From NCBI GenBank assembly GCA_049585795.1, contig JBAVAQ010000024.1:124001-188000 (forward strand): a DNA stretch of 64,000 nucleotides, read 5' to 3'. The stretch is from JABDBE01 sp049585795. GTDB taxonomy: Bacteria > Acidobacteriota > Terriglobia > Terriglobales > Acidobacteriaceae. The notes beneath the pieces are model-generated. The model ran no database searches. It was given only the letters and a program-made list of their open reading frames with translations, and was not told the origin of the DNA. Positions within the stretch are counted from its first letter, which is position 1; every line of letters begins with the position of its first letter. Both the position numbers and the translations under genes were made by a program. This document shows positions 1 through 8,312 of this stretch, in pieces.

Positions 1-216
1 CGCAGACCGCGGCAGGTGGCCACGTCTGTTGACGAAATCGAAGAAGCTTTCCAACGCAAGAAGCGCCGCGAACTCGATCAGGCTCGCATGGCCGGTTCTG
101 GTGATCTGCAGACGGTGCAACAGGTAGTTCGCGGCACCGCCAAGATCGGCCGCAACGATCCCTGCCCCTGCGGCTCCGGAAAGAAGTACAAGAAGTGCTG
201 CGGCGCCAACGCGTAA
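1..216 (+). CDS. secA: SecA preprotein translocase ATPase, C-terminal end (partial)
   Basis: This is the last 71 codons of a gene that enters from the left edge. SecA is the ATPase motor that drives preproteins through SecYEG. The visible part ends in the zinc-binding SecA tail: DPCPCGSGKKYKKCCG gives the CxCx8CC metal site that in other bacteria binds SecB and phospholipid. It follows a charged linker rich in Lys, Arg and Gln. The motor and preprotein cross-linking domains lie outside the window. A lone SEC-C domain protein would be the alternative, but the linker (IEEAFQRKKRREL) looks like the SecA C-terminal linker, so SecA is preferred. Confidence 0.85.
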   Translation, partial: RRPRQVATSVDEIEEAFQRKKRRELDQARMAGSGDLQTVQQVVRGTAKIGRNDPCPCGSGKKYKKCCGANA

Positions 217-229
217 CGCAAAACCTTTA

Positions 230-292
230 AACCACAAAGGACACAAAGGAAGTCCCGTCGCGATTCTCCTTACCCTCGTGTCCTTTGTGGTT
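230..292. repeat. Inverted repeat of the CCACAAAGGACAC type, between convergent genes
   Basis: The arm ccacaaaggacac (232-244) recurs inverted as gtgtcctttgtgg (278-290), and the arms extend by a few near-matching bases. It lies between the converging secA and beta-propeller genes, so it could form a bidirectional terminator-like hairpin, although no long T-run follows. A degenerate relative lies at 30625-30665, so this is probably one copy of an interspersed repeat family. Confidence 0.6.
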
Positions 293-306
293 AATGGCTT
301 TTGTTC

Positions 307-1467
307 TTATTGCGTTGGTTTAGCCAGCACGAACGACTTCACGACGATGTTATTCGGCTGAACCCCAACCGGAATCATGGTCAGCAACGAATACTCGCCC
401 GGCTCGAATTTCTTCTTCGGCGTGCGCTTCTGGATGACGGTCACATCTCCTGAACCCGAATTTAGAACCAGCAAATAGTTCTGGCTCTGCGAAAGCGCCA
501 GCCCATCCGGATGACTGCCGACCGGCAATGTCGCGATCATTTTTCCGATATCAATGTCGTAGACCGACACCGAGTTCGATCCGAAATTACTGACGTAGAG
601 GCGTGAATTGTCGATTGTGACGATCCCGCGCGCCGGATGCATGCCAATCAAATAACTGCCCCCAACCTCGTTCGTGGCAGTCTCGATAATCGAAATGTTA
701 TCGGAATCGAAGTTGCTCACCATGAGTTCCCCGCCGTCCGGCTTGAGCGCCAGGTTGACGGGAGTTTTACCCACGTCGAGCAGGGCCAGCAATTTGTCAT
801 TCTTCAGATCAACCGACGCGACCTGACTCGACGCCGAGCAAGCGATAAACGCCTTGCTGCTGTCCGGCAGGATGGCAATGTCTTCCGGCTGCTGGCAAAG
901 CGGAATCGTCCCGCGAACCGTCAGATGCTGAGCATCGATCAGCGAAATCGTATTGTCGCCGCGATTGCTCACCACCACAGTTTCGCCGTCCGGAGAAACT
1001 CTGACCAACCCCGGCGAAGCGCCCACGCGAATGTTGCTGACCACAACTCGCTTGTCTAAATCAATCACCGAAACATTCGCCGAACCTGAATTGGCGACGT
1101 AGCCACGCCGTCCATCCTCAGAAATATCGATGAAGTAAGGCTTGCCGTGTATGCCAATGGTTGCGACCACCTCGTTGCGTTCGGCATCAATCACACTGAC
1201 GTTGTTCGATCCCGTGTTGACGACGTAGACCTCGTTCTTCTTGCTGTTCGCCGCGACACCGGTAGGCTCGCTGCCAACCTTGATCGTTTTCGCCGGCTGA
1301 AACGTCCGCAGGTCGATCACGCTCACCGTGTTGCTCTTGCCGTTCGTGATGTACGCGTACTCGTGGTAAGCCGGACCGTAATCGGCGAGCTGCCGCTCAC
1401 GGAAATACAACCAGCCCAGGCCGACAAACACTGGGATAGAAACAACGATGAGAAGAACTTTTCTCAA
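307..1467 (-). CDS. Membrane-anchored YVTN-type beta-propeller protein
   Basis: A protein of about 386 residues. It begins with a hydrophobic anchor (KVLLIVVSIPVFVGLGWLYF) followed by roughly seven repeats of about 42 residues of the YVTN/NHL type. Examples are VYVVNTGSNNVSVID, GYVANSGSANVSVID and RLYVSNFGSNSVSVYD, each starting near a GxxP turn. Such propellers sit outside the cytoplasmic membrane and usually act as binding scaffolds; no catalytic residue can be identified. The start is taken as TTG at 1467 because TTGA overlaps the stop of the upstream DAHP synthase gene by 4 bases and places the anchor at the N-terminus. The same frame runs open further upstream inside that gene, and a GTG at 1509 is an alternative. 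Substrate or partner is unknown. Confidence 0.75.
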   Translation of the reverse strand: MRKVLLIVVSIPVFVGLGWLYFRERQLADYGPAYHEYAYITNGKSNTVSVIDLRTFQPAKTIKVGSEPTGVAANSKKNEVYVVNTGSNNVSVIDAERNEVVATIGIHGKPYFIDISEDGRRGYVANSGSANVSVIDLDKRVVVSNIRVGASPGLVRVSPDGETVVVSNRGDNTISLIDAQHLTVRGTIPLCQQPEDIAILPDSSKAFIACSASSQVASVDLKNDKLLALLDVGKTPVNLALKPDGGELMVSNFDSDNISIIETATNEVGGSYLIGMHPARGIVTIDNSRLYVSNFGSNSVSVYDIDIGKMIATLPVGSHPDGLALSQSQNYLLVLNSGSGDVTVIQKRTPKKKFEPGEYSLLTMIPVGVQPNNIVVKSFVLAKPTQ

Positions 1468-2564
1468 GGTAGTGGAGCGATCGAGGATCCGCGTGCGGTC
1501 TCGGAGGACACTGATGTAAGCGCGTTCGGACGAGTTAGAACTCCCGGTACCGTCCTCCCCACCACGGGCGCGATCTGCCGCACCTGCGCCATCAACTCGT
1601 CGAATTGATCGGGGTACAGCGACTGCATGCCATCCGACAGCGCCAGATCCGGCTGATGATGCACTTCGACGATGAGCCCATCCGCGCCCACGGCAATTGC
1701 CGCCCGCGAAAGCGGAGTCACTTTGTTCCGCTTTCCAGTGCCCTGGCTTGGATCCACAAGAATGGGCAAGTGGCTGAGCCGCTGCACCGCCGGAACCACG
1801 CTCAAGTCGAGCGTGTTGCGCGTGTGGTCGGCGAAGGTGCGGATGCCGCGTTCGCACAGAATCACGTTGTAATTGCCTTCGCTCATCACATACTCGGCCG
1901 CCATGAGAAATTCTTCCAGCGTCGCCGACATGCCGCGCTTCACCATCACCGGGCGCTTCGAGCGGCCGGCGCGCCGCAGCAGAGAGTAATTCTGCATGTT
2001 GCGCGCCCCGATTTGAATGATGTCCGCGTACTGCTCGACCAGGTCGAGCGATTCATGGTCAATGGCCTCGGTAATCGTCCGCAAGCCAAAATTCTCGCGG
2101 ACCTCCGCCATGATCTGTAAACCTTCTTCCCCCAGACCCTGAAACGAATATGGAGAAGTACGCGGCTTGTAAGCGCCTCCTCGAAAGAACTGCGCCCCCG
2201 CACGCTGGACGCGTTCCGCAATCGCAAACGCCTGCTCCCGGCTCTCAATCGCGCACGGCCCCGCGATGATCGCCAGCCCCGGCCCGCCAATCGTGGCATC
2301 GCTCCCGGCAAAACGAATAACCGTGTTCTCTTCCTTAAGATCGCGGCTCACCAGCTTGTAGGGCTTGGTGACGCGAATCACTTCCTGCACGCCCGACATT
2401 TCTTCCAACGTGCCGGCCTCGACTTCGCCTTTATTTCCAGTAATGCCGATCGCCGTCCGCTCCGCCCCAGGAATAGAGTGAGCGCGGTAACCGAGCGACT
2501 CGATTTTCTGGCAGACCGCCCGCACCTGCTCTTCAGACGCGTGCGCCTGCATAACCACTAACAT
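1464..2564 (-). CDS. aroF: 3-deoxy-7-phosphoheptulonate (DAHP) synthase, type I beta
   Basis: This enzyme condenses phosphoenolpyruvate and erythrose 4-phosphate to DAHP, the first step of the shikimate pathway to aromatic amino acids. The 366 residues carry an N-terminal ferredoxin-like regulatory domain (about 1-70), as in Thermotoga-type enzymes. The TIM-barrel follows, with the metal-ligand motif GPCAIES (Cys104), the PEP-binding KPRTSP (133-138), and later IQIGARNMQN, MVKRGM, LCERG and DPSQGTGKR. Length and motif order match the beta subclass of type I. No chorismate mutase domain is fused. Its stop overlaps the TTG start of the downstream propeller gene, suggesting translational coupling with an apparently unrelated protein. 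Regulation by aromatic amino acids through the N-terminal domain is known for the family and is inferred here. Confidence 0.95.
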   Translation of the reverse strand: MLVVMQAHASEEQVRAVCQKIESLGYRAHSIPGAERTAIGITGNKGEVEAGTLEEMSGVQEVIRVTKPYKLVSRDLKEENTVIRFAGSDATIGGPGLAIIAGPCAIESREQAFAIAERVQRAGAQFFRGGAYKPRTSPYSFQGLGEEGLQIMAEVRENFGLRTITEAIDHESLDLVEQYADIIQIGARNMQNYSLLRRAGRSKRPVMVKRGMSATLEEFLMAAEYVMSEGNYNVILCERGIRTFADHTRNTLDLSVVPAVQRLSHLPILVDPSQGTGKRNKVTPLSRAAIAVGADGLIVEVHHQPDLALSDGMQSLYPDQFDELMAQVRQIAPVVGRTVPGVLTRPNALTSVSSETARGSSIAPLP

Positions 2565-2823
2565 GAACCCACCTCGAAAACTTCAAGTCTATCTTCGAAG
2601 CCGCCGGGACCGCAAACCGCGCCGGATTTGGGTAGTGGCTCAGTTTGACTGTCATCCCGAGCAAGCGTTCTTTGCGCAGCGAGGGATCTGTGCGAGCCGC
2701 GCGATGCGTCGCGTATTTTGCGACGCCATAGTCGCGCGTTTGGCTCGCTTCCTTATCGAGCTGAGCCGCCACCAGGACTTGAGCTGGCATCGCCGATTCT
2801 CGACCGCTCGCTATACTTCCTTT
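2565..2823. other. Intergenic region with one interspersed repeat
   Basis: This non-coding stretch lies between the divergent DAHP synthase and endonuclease IV genes, so promoters for both should be here; none matches a consensus clearly. At 2650-2690 it carries a copy of the repeat that starts gtcatcccgagc and ends gagggatct, the same family as the copies at 8.3-14 kb. The endonuclease frame stays open through this stretch, but the translated part has no family similarity and includes the repeat. Confidence 0.55.
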
Positions 2824-3771
2824 ATGCCCCGTTCCATCGCTAGCGAGCAGGATATCCTCAAGCTGCCCGCTCCCAAGCGCCCGCCTCGCCTGACCTCGCG
2901 TCGCATAGGCATTCACACGTCGACCGCCGGTGGTGTCCACAATGCGGCCGAACGCGCCTATCGGCTGGGTTGCAATACTTTCCAGATTTTCTCCTCCAGT
3001 CCGCGCCAGTGGGCGTCGTATGAGCTCAGCCGGCCGCAGTGCGATGAGTTGACTCGATTGCGCGACCAGTACGACCTCAACCCAATGGCGATCCACGTGA
3101 ACTATCTGGTCAATCTTGCCAGCACCACTCCGCTGTTCTTGAAGAAGTCAATCGAGGCCTTTCGCGGCGAAGTAGAACGCGCCTTGGCGCTGTGCGCGGA
3201 CTATCTGGTGCTTCACCCCGGCTCATTTCGCGGCGCCGATCGCGAAGCTGGCCTGCTCCAGACCTCCGCAGCCATCGCCGCCGCCACGCAGGGACTCGAT
3301 CTCGCCAGGGACAATCTCACGATCCTGATCGAAAACACGGCTGGTTCGGAATACTCCCTGGGCGGAAGCTTCGAACAAGTGGCAGAAGTGCTGGAGCGGC
3401 TTCGAGATATAGTTCCGATCGCCGCTTGCATCGATACCTGTCACACCCACGTCGCCGGATACGACATCGTCACGGAAGACGGATTCCAGAAAACGCTCGC
3501 GCATCTCGACGAGACCGTCGGTCTGAAGAATGTCCGCCTATGGCACTGCAACGACGCCAAAGCCGCCTGCGGATCGAAGCTGGATCGCCACCAGCACATC
3601 GGGAAAGGCAGCATTGGCCACGAGCCGTTTCGCCGTTTGCTGAACGATCCCCGCCTGGCCCAGGCCGCCTTCATCGCCGAAACCCCCATCGATAAACCCG
3701 GAGATGACAAGAAGAATGTCGCTGCGCTGAAGAAGTTAGTCTCTGCAGCCCCAAAACAGAACCGACTGTAG
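2824..3771 (+). CDS. nfo: Endonuclease IV (AP endonuclease)
   Basis: A zinc-dependent apurinic/apyrimidinic endonuclease of base-excision repair that cuts 5' of abasic sites and removes 3' blocking groups. The 315-residue product has the family motifs in order: IGIHTSTAGG (28-37), H91, LVLHPGS (His131), IENTAG (Glu170), CIDTCH (Asp204, His207), LWHCNDA (His241), HQHIGKGSIG (256-265) and FIAETP (Glu286). These supply the ligands of the tri-zinc site. ATG 2824 is chosen because conserved sequence begins about 25 residues later; the open frame upstream runs through a repeat and is not conserved. The protein has an unusually long N-terminal lead of about 25 residues before the first beta strand. 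Confidence 0.95.
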   Translation: MPRSIASEQDILKLPAPKRPPRLTSRRIGIHTSTAGGVHNAAERAYRLGCNTFQIFSSSPRQWASYELSRPQCDELTRLRDQYDLNPMAIHVNYLVNLASTTPLFLKKSIEAFRGEVERALALCADYLVLHPGSFRGADREAGLLQTSAAIAAATQGLDLARDNLTILIENTAGSEYSLGGSFEQVAEVLERLRDIVPIAACIDTCHTHVAGYDIVTEDGFQKTLAHLDETVGLKNVRLWHCNDAKAACGSKLDRHQHIGKGSIGHEPFRRLLNDPRLAQAAFIAETPIDKPGDDKKNVAALKKLVSAAPKQNRL

Positions 3772-3792
3772 AAACATTGCTTGCAATGTTTC
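3771..3792 (+). repeat. REP-like hairpin upstream of the RAYT gene
   Basis: A perfect 10-base inverted repeat, gaaacattgc-tt-gcaatgtttc, that starts on the last base of the nfo stop codon. A second, partly diverged copy of the same length and orientation lies at 4373-4394 on the other side of the transposase gene. This arrangement is typical of REP elements around their cognate REP-associated tyrosine transposase. Confidence 0.75.
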
Positions 3793-3827
3793 TTGCCGCC
3801 CGCAGAATGCCCGCATAATTAGCTGTG

Positions 3828-4373
3828 ATGCCGTTCCAGAACCAATATCGGGTCAAAAGCGCCCGCCTCCAGGGCTGGGACTATCGGTCTCCTGGTTGGT
3901 ATTTCGTCACCATCTGCACTGAGGATCACCGACACATTTTCGGTGAGGTCTACACCGGCGAGGTGCGTCTCTCACCCTCGGGCCAGATTGCAGATTCCGA
4001 ATTGAGCAATCTACCCCACCACTACCTGAACATCTCGACGGACAGTTTCATCGTAATGCCGAATCACATCCATGCCATTATCGTGATCGAAGGCCAGCAT
4101 CGTCATTCTCCGGCTCCGGAAATCCGCAGGCAACCTCCTTCGCACGATGGCCTGATCGTAATCCCACCAAAAGCAGGCTCACTTGCAGCCATCGTTCGGT
4201 CCTATAAATCGGGGGTTACCCGGCGTTCCCACGAAATGGGCTTGAAGGATTTCGCGTGGCAAGCCGGCTTCTACGATCACATAATACGGACGATCGCCCC
4301 GCTGCAAGCCATTCGCGAATACATAGAGAACAATCCAGCCAACTGGCCGCAAGACCCAGAAAACCACTCGTAG
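3828..4373 (+). CDS. REP-associated tyrosine transposase (RAYT, Y1_Tnp/HUH family)
   Basis: A single-strand DNA transposase relative of IS200/IS605 TnpA that has been domesticated in many bacteria to act on REP hairpins. The 181-residue protein shows the RAYT layout: an N-terminal YFVTICT strand, a central MPNHIHAI that contains the HUH metal-binding pair (His-Ile-His here), and a C-terminal segment ending in WQAGFYDHIIR followed by IREYIENNP. The Tyr in FYDHIIR is at the position of the catalytic tyrosine of the family. ATG 3828 is preferred over the adjacent GTG at 3825; no clear ribosome site is seen. The gene stands alone between nfo and leuS and is bracketed by two hairpins of one family, which probably are or were its substrates. 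It is full length, so it may still be active. Confidence 0.9.
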   Translation: MPFQNQYRVKSARLQGWDYRSPGWYFVTICTEDHRHIFGEVYTGEVRLSPSGQIADSELSNLPHHYLNISTDSFIVMPNHIHAIIVIEGQHRHSPAPEIRRQPPSHDGLIVIPPKAGSLAAIVRSYKSGVTRRSHEMGLKDFAWQAGFYDHIIRTIAPLQAIREYIENNPANWPQDPENHS

Positions 4374-4394
4374 AAATATTGCTTGTGATGTTTC
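4373..4394 (+). repeat. REP-like hairpin downstream of the RAYT gene
   Basis: The sequence gaaatattgc-tt-gtgatgtttc, which starts on the last base of the transposase stop codon. It matches the 3771-3792 element in length, loop and outer bases. The changed positions mostly keep G-T wobble pairing, so the hairpin is retained. Both copies begin at a TAG stop codon. Confidence 0.7.
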
Positions 4395-4424
4395 CGTGTC
4401 CCACGTAATGACCCACGCCAAAAA

Positions 4425-4447
4425 GAGACGTAGCGAAGCTGCGTCTC
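4425..4447. repeat. GAGACGTAGC palindromic repeat
   Basis: The hairpin gagacgtagc-gaa-gctgcgtctc lies just upstream of leuS. Related palindromes occur at 10816-10836 and 10996-11017, so this is a small dispersed family. It lies in the leuS 5' region and may be transcribed as part of its leader. Confidence 0.65.
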
Positions 4448-4533
4448 TACAGAGAATCGTTGTCTTCGTTGTAAAATACAGGTTTATCCGGCACCCTAAC
4501 TTTCCTTCTATGCCGCAGGAAGAAAAAACCATC

Positions 4534-7068
4534 ATGGTCCACGAGGACCGCTACGACGCACAGCGCATCGAGGCCAAATGGTTCGAGCGTTGGCAGCAGG
4601 ACCCGTCTCTCTACGCCGCCGAGCCCAACTCGACCAAGCCGAAATATTACGTGCTGGAAATGTTGCCTTATCCCTCGGGCGTGTTGCACATGGGCCACGT
4701 GCGCAACTACGCCATCGGCGACGCGCTCGCCCGCTACATGTGGATGAATGGTTACAACGTGCTTCATCCCATGGGCTGGGATTCGTTCGGTCTTCCCGCG
4801 GAAAATGCCGCCATTGCCAACAACACGCCGCCGCGTGAATGGACGCTTCGCAACATCGCGAACATGAAATCGCAGATGAACCGCCTCGGCTTCGGCTACG
4901 ACTGGTCGCGCGAGGTCACAACTTGCCTGCCCGAATATTACCGGTGGAATCAGTGGTTCTTCTTGAAGCTTTTTGAAAAAGGATTGGCTTACCGCAAGAA
5001 GAGCAAAGTGAACTGGTGTCCAAAGTGCTGCACCGTGCTAGCCAACGAACAAGTGGTCAACGGCCGCTGTTGGCGCCACGAAGACACGCTGGTCGAGCAG
5101 CGCGAACTCGAACAGTGGTTCTTGCGCATCACCCAATATGCCGACGAATTGCTCCGCGACCTCGACAAACTCGGAGACTGGCCTGAGAAAGTCCGTACCA
5201 TGCAACGCAACTGGATCGGCCGCAGCGAGGGCACCCTCGTCGATTTCAAACTCGACGGCGCAACCGATTCGCCGGAATCGACCATCACGGTCTTCACCAC
5301 CCGCGTTGACACCATCTATGGAGCAACATCTGTCCAGCTTGCGCCCGAGCATCCGCTGGTTGCTCGTCTCACCAGGAACAACGATCCCTTGCGCGCGCAA
5401 GTGGAACAATTGATTGCCGAGCAGCGCAAAGCCAAAGAAATTGGCGACATTGGCGCCATCGAAAAGCACGGCGTCAATACTCACCACTTCGCCATCAATC
5501 CTTTCAACGGAGAGCGCGTTCCCATCTGGATTGCAAATTACATCCTCATGGACTACGGCACCGGCGCAATCATGAGTGTGCCGGCCCACGATGATCGAGA
5601 TTTCGAATTCGCCCGGAAGTACGGCCTCAAAATCCGAATCGTTGTCGTGCCTCGATCCATCGATCCGGAGGAAACCAGCGTCGAACCAACGCTTCCGTTC
5701 AGCACCATGAAGGGCACACTGGTAAATTCAGGCCCATTCAACAGTCTCGATTGCGAGGACGCAATCCAGAAGATGTCCGCCTACGCGAAAAAAAACGGCT
5801 TTGGCAAAGCCACCGTCACCTATCGCCTGAAAGATTGGGGCATCTCGCGCCAGCGCTACTGGGGCACGCCCATCCCCATGATTTACTGTGAGAAAGACGG
5901 AATCGTCCCCGTACCCGAAAAAGATTTGCCCGTAATCTTGCCTGAGAATGTTGACATAACCCTAACGGGTGGTTCACCCCTCGGCCAGGTCCCGGAATTC
6001 GTGAATGTGACGTGTCCGAAATGCGGCGGCCCGGCCCGTCGCGAAACCGATACCATGGACACCTTCGTGGATTCGTCCTGGTACTTCTATCGCTACACCG
6101 ACGCGCACAACGACCATGAGCCCTTCGATTCAAAAACCGCTGCGTACTGGTTTCCGATCGACCAGTACATCGGCGGCGTCGAGCACGCCATTCTTCATCT
6201 GATCTACTCTCGCTTCTGGACCAAGTTCATGCGCGATATGGGATTGGTGAAGGACGACGAACCCGTGGAGCGATTGTTTACTCAGGGCATGATCATTAAG
6301 GGTGGAGCAAAAATGTCCAAGAGTCTGGGAAACATCGTTTCGCCCGACGAAATGATCGCCCGCTTCGGCGCCGACAGCACCAGAATGTACACCTTGTTCG
6401 CGACTTCACCAGACCGCGAACTCGACTGGCAAGATGAGGGAGTCGAAGGCATCCAACGCTTCCTGGGACGCGTCTATCGCTTCGTCGGGCGAAACGCTCA
6501 GCCAAACCATCCCGATTGGCACAAGCCCGTTCCCGCCGAGTTGTCAGGCGAGGCGCGCAAAATCCAGCGCAAACTTCACCAGACCATCAAACGCGTCAGC
6601 GACGATTTTCAGGGACGCTGGCACTTCAATACTTCCATCGCCGCAATCATGGAACTGGTCAACGACCTCTACGTCGTCGAAGAACGTGTGGCGCGGGCGT
6701 CCTCGCCCGCGGAAGTTGTTCCCATCTCGCTTTGGTCGGACGTGCAGCGCGATCTCGTGCTCCTGTTGGCCCCATTCGCTCCGCACCTCGCCCACGAGCT
6801 CTGGGAAGTGCTGGGAGAGAAGGGAAATCTCTTGCGCGCACCCTGGCCGAAATACAATCCCGCTTTGGCGAAGGAAGACGAAATTGCTATCCCGGTGCAG
6901 GTCAATGGCAAATTGCGTGGCCTGGTTCTGGTTCCTGCGGATTCACCGGAAGCTGTAATCCGCGAACGTGCCTTGTCGGCCGAAAAAGTCAAAACAGCAA
7001 TTTCCGGCAAGCAGATCGTAAAAGTAATCGTGGTGCCCGGCAAACTGGTCAACATTGTCGTGCGCTGA
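4534..7068 (+). CDS. leuS: Leucyl-tRNA synthetase
   Basis: A class I aminoacyl-tRNA synthetase that charges tRNA-Leu in the cytoplasm. About 844 residues, a normal length. It shows the HIGH-type signature HMGH (about 52-55) after MLPYPSG, the CP1 editing domain with TTRVDTIYG and VPAHDDRD, a zinc-knuckle-like CPKC pair near the CP1/leucine-specific region, and the KMSKS loop (593-597) in GGAKMSKSLGN. The anticodon-binding and C-terminal domains follow, ending at 7068. ATG 4534 is favoured because AGGAAG lies 11 bases upstream; ATG 4510 in the same frame is the alternative. The longer open frame reaching back to 4396 includes the GAGACG repeat and is unlikely to be translated. Confidence 0.97.
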   Translation: MVHEDRYDAQRIEAKWFERWQQDPSLYAAEPNSTKPKYYVLEMLPYPSGVLHMGHVRNYAIGDALARYMWMNGYNVLHPMGWDSFGLPAENAAIANNTPPREWTLRNIANMKSQMNRLGFGYDWSREVTTCLPEYYRWNQWFFLKLFEKGLAYRKKSKVNWCPKCCTVLANEQVVNGRCWRHEDTLVEQRELEQWFLRITQYADELLRDLDKLGDWPEKVRTMQRNWIGRSEGTLVDFKLDGATDSPESTITVFTTRVDTIYGATSVQLAPEHPLVARLTRNNDPLRAQVEQLIAEQRKAKEIGDIGAIEKHGVNTHHFAINPFNGERVPIWIANYILMDYGTGAIMSVPAHDDRDFEFARKYGLKIRIVVVPRSIDPEETSVEPTLPFSTMKGTLVNSGPFNSLDCEDAIQKMSAYAKKNGFGKATVTYRLKDWGISRQRYWGTPIPMIYCEKDGIVPVPEKDLPVILPENVDITLTGGSPLGQVPEFVNVTCPKCGGPARRETDTMDTFVDSSWYFYRYTDAHNDHEPFDSKTAAYWFPIDQYIGGVEHAILHLIYSRFWTKFMRDMGLVKDDEPVERLFTQGMIIKGGAKMSKSLGNIVSPDEMIARFGADSTRMYTLFATSPDRELDWQDEGVEGIQRFLGRVYRFVGRNAQPNHPDWHKPVPAELSGEARKIQRKLHQTIKRVSDDFQGRWHFNTSIAAIMELVNDLYVVEERVARASSPAEVVPISLWSDVQRDLVLLLAPFAPHLAHELWEVLGEKGNLLRAPWPKYNPALAKEDEIAIPVQVNGKLRGLVLVPADSPEAVIRERALSAEKVKTAISGKQIVKVIVVPGKLVNIVVR

Positions 7069-7079
7069 TCTCCCGCCGG

Positions 7080-7256
7080 ACCAGACGCCGTCAACACAAC
7101 TACTCTGAACAGACGTTATCCTTCACCCGGCGGCCGCTCAGGATGACGTCAAATCAAGCGTAGCGAAAGGCCCCCCACAGAACCAGACGCCGTCTACACA
7201 ACTATTCTGGACAGACGTCATCCTGAACCCGGCTTCGGCCGGGTGAAGGACCCGAA
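7080..7256. repeat. Tandem pair of composite repeats between leuS and the next gene
   Basis: A 42-base block at 7080-7121 recurs at 7182-7223 with 38 of 42 bases identical. Each is followed by a copy of the interspersed element built from GTCATCCTGA and TTCACCCGG arms, but the two central parts are in opposite orientation: tccttcacccgg...ctcaggatgacgtc in the first, gacgtcatcctgaacccgg...gggtgaagga in the second. The result is a duplicated unit with an inverted centre. The second hairpin has a near-perfect cccggc-ttcg-gccggg core at 7228-7242. Confidence 0.75.
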
Positions 7257-7277
7257 GTGCGTTATCCTAACCCTTGC

Positions 7278-8312
7278 ATGAAACCTCGCTCCCCCACCCT
7301 CGAAGGTTTTCGCGCAATTTTCCGCCGTCCCTCCTTCGGATTGGCTGAGATCGCCTGGCGCTGGAGCTTCGGCGCTGCTGCCGCTCTGCTGCTGGTGTTT
7401 TCCTTCTTCGAATTTCTTGATACCTTGCCAGTCGGGAAGGCAGATCTTCTACTGCTGCGAACCCGGCAGCCGCTCCTGATCTGGCGCGCATTGCTGCACA
7501 TTTTTCGCGGCAGCGCATTTCGCGTCGTCGAAACTGGAGTCGTGCTGGCGCTGACTTTGGGAGCCGCCTGGATCGTCCTCGCTTCTTTGGGACGCGCCGC
7601 CACACTGAGGGCCCTGCTGGCCCATTTTCGCCAGAGCGTCGCCACACCAGAATGCAAAGAGAAAAACAATTGGAGGTTGCGCTCACTTTTCGCCCTCAAC
7701 TTTTTTCGGATGGGCGCGGCCCTTGCCGCTGCCGTCGGCTGCCTCGCCGCCGTTCTTTTGAGCGCAGCCGCATCGCGGCCACCCGATCCTGCTCCAGGCA
7801 GCGCCCTGCTGATCTTCCTTACCGTTACTATGCTGGTTTGGTTCGCATGGTCCACCCTGAACTGGTTTCTCTCGCTGGCCGCGATATTTGTCGTTGCCCG
7901 TGGTGAAGACGCATTCGGCGCAATCGCAGCCGCAGTGGGTCTGTCCCGAACCCGCGCAGGATCAGTCTTCGCCGTGGGGACATGGTTTGGTTTCGCCCAC
8001 CTCACGGCATTTGTTCTTGCCACCTCGATCGTCGCCTTCCCGCTGGATTTTGCCCCGTACCTTCCCACCGGTGTGGTGCTGGGAGGCGTGCTCCTGGTAA
8101 CGCTTCTGTATTTCGCCGTTGCAGATTTCCTGTACGTTGGACGGTTAGCGGCGTACATCGCCATGCTCGAAATGCCGGATGAGAAAGTAAGCCCTCGGCC
8201 CGCGCCACCCACGTTGCCCCTCGCCGGTACGCGTCTTGATTCGAACATCCAACCAAGCTCGGCGGTCGACGCCAGCGAACTAATCCTCAGCGACATTCCC
8301 GCAAGCAGCTAA
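7278..8312 (+). CDS. Polytopic membrane protein of unknown function
   Basis: A 344-residue protein with about six predicted hydrophobic segments. They include AAAALLLVFSFFEFL near residue 35, VVLALTLGAAWIVLASLG near 95, LAAAVGCLAAVLLSAAAS near 155, LIFLTVTMLVWFAWSTLNWFL near 185, LTAFVLATSIVAF near 245 and GVVLGGVLLVTLLYF near 270. A hydrophilic C-terminal tail of about 50 residues rich in Pro and Ser follows. The arrangement resembles small-solute or stress-type integral membrane proteins seen in Acidobacteria, but I do not recognise a named family and no catalytic motif is visible. ATG 7278 is chosen; an upstream ATG at 7257 lies at the edge of a repeat. The gene stands alone, flanked by repeat-rich spacers on both sides. 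Confidence 0.7.
   Translation: MKPRSPTLEGFRAIFRRPSFGLAEIAWRWSFGAAAALLLVFSFFEFLDTLPVGKADLLLLRTRQPLLIWRALLHIFRGSAFRVVETGVVLALTLGAAWIVLASLGRAATLRALLAHFRQSVATPECKEKNNWRLRSLFALNFFRMGAALAAAVGCLAAVLLSAAASRPPDPAPGSALLIFLTVTMLVWFAWSTLNWFLSLAAIFVVARGEDAFGAIAAAVGLSRTRAGSVFAVGTWFGFAHLTAFVLATSIVAFPLDFAPYLPTGVVLGGVLLVTLLYFAVADFLYVGRLAAYIAMLEMPDEKVSPRPAPPTLPLAGTRLDSNIQPSSAVDASELILSDIPASS

Noticed and set aside
7262..8296. 344-codon open frame on - opposite the membrane protein
   Set aside because: The + strand frame has ordered hydrophobic helices. The antisense frame is Arg/Ser/Ala-rich without a pattern.
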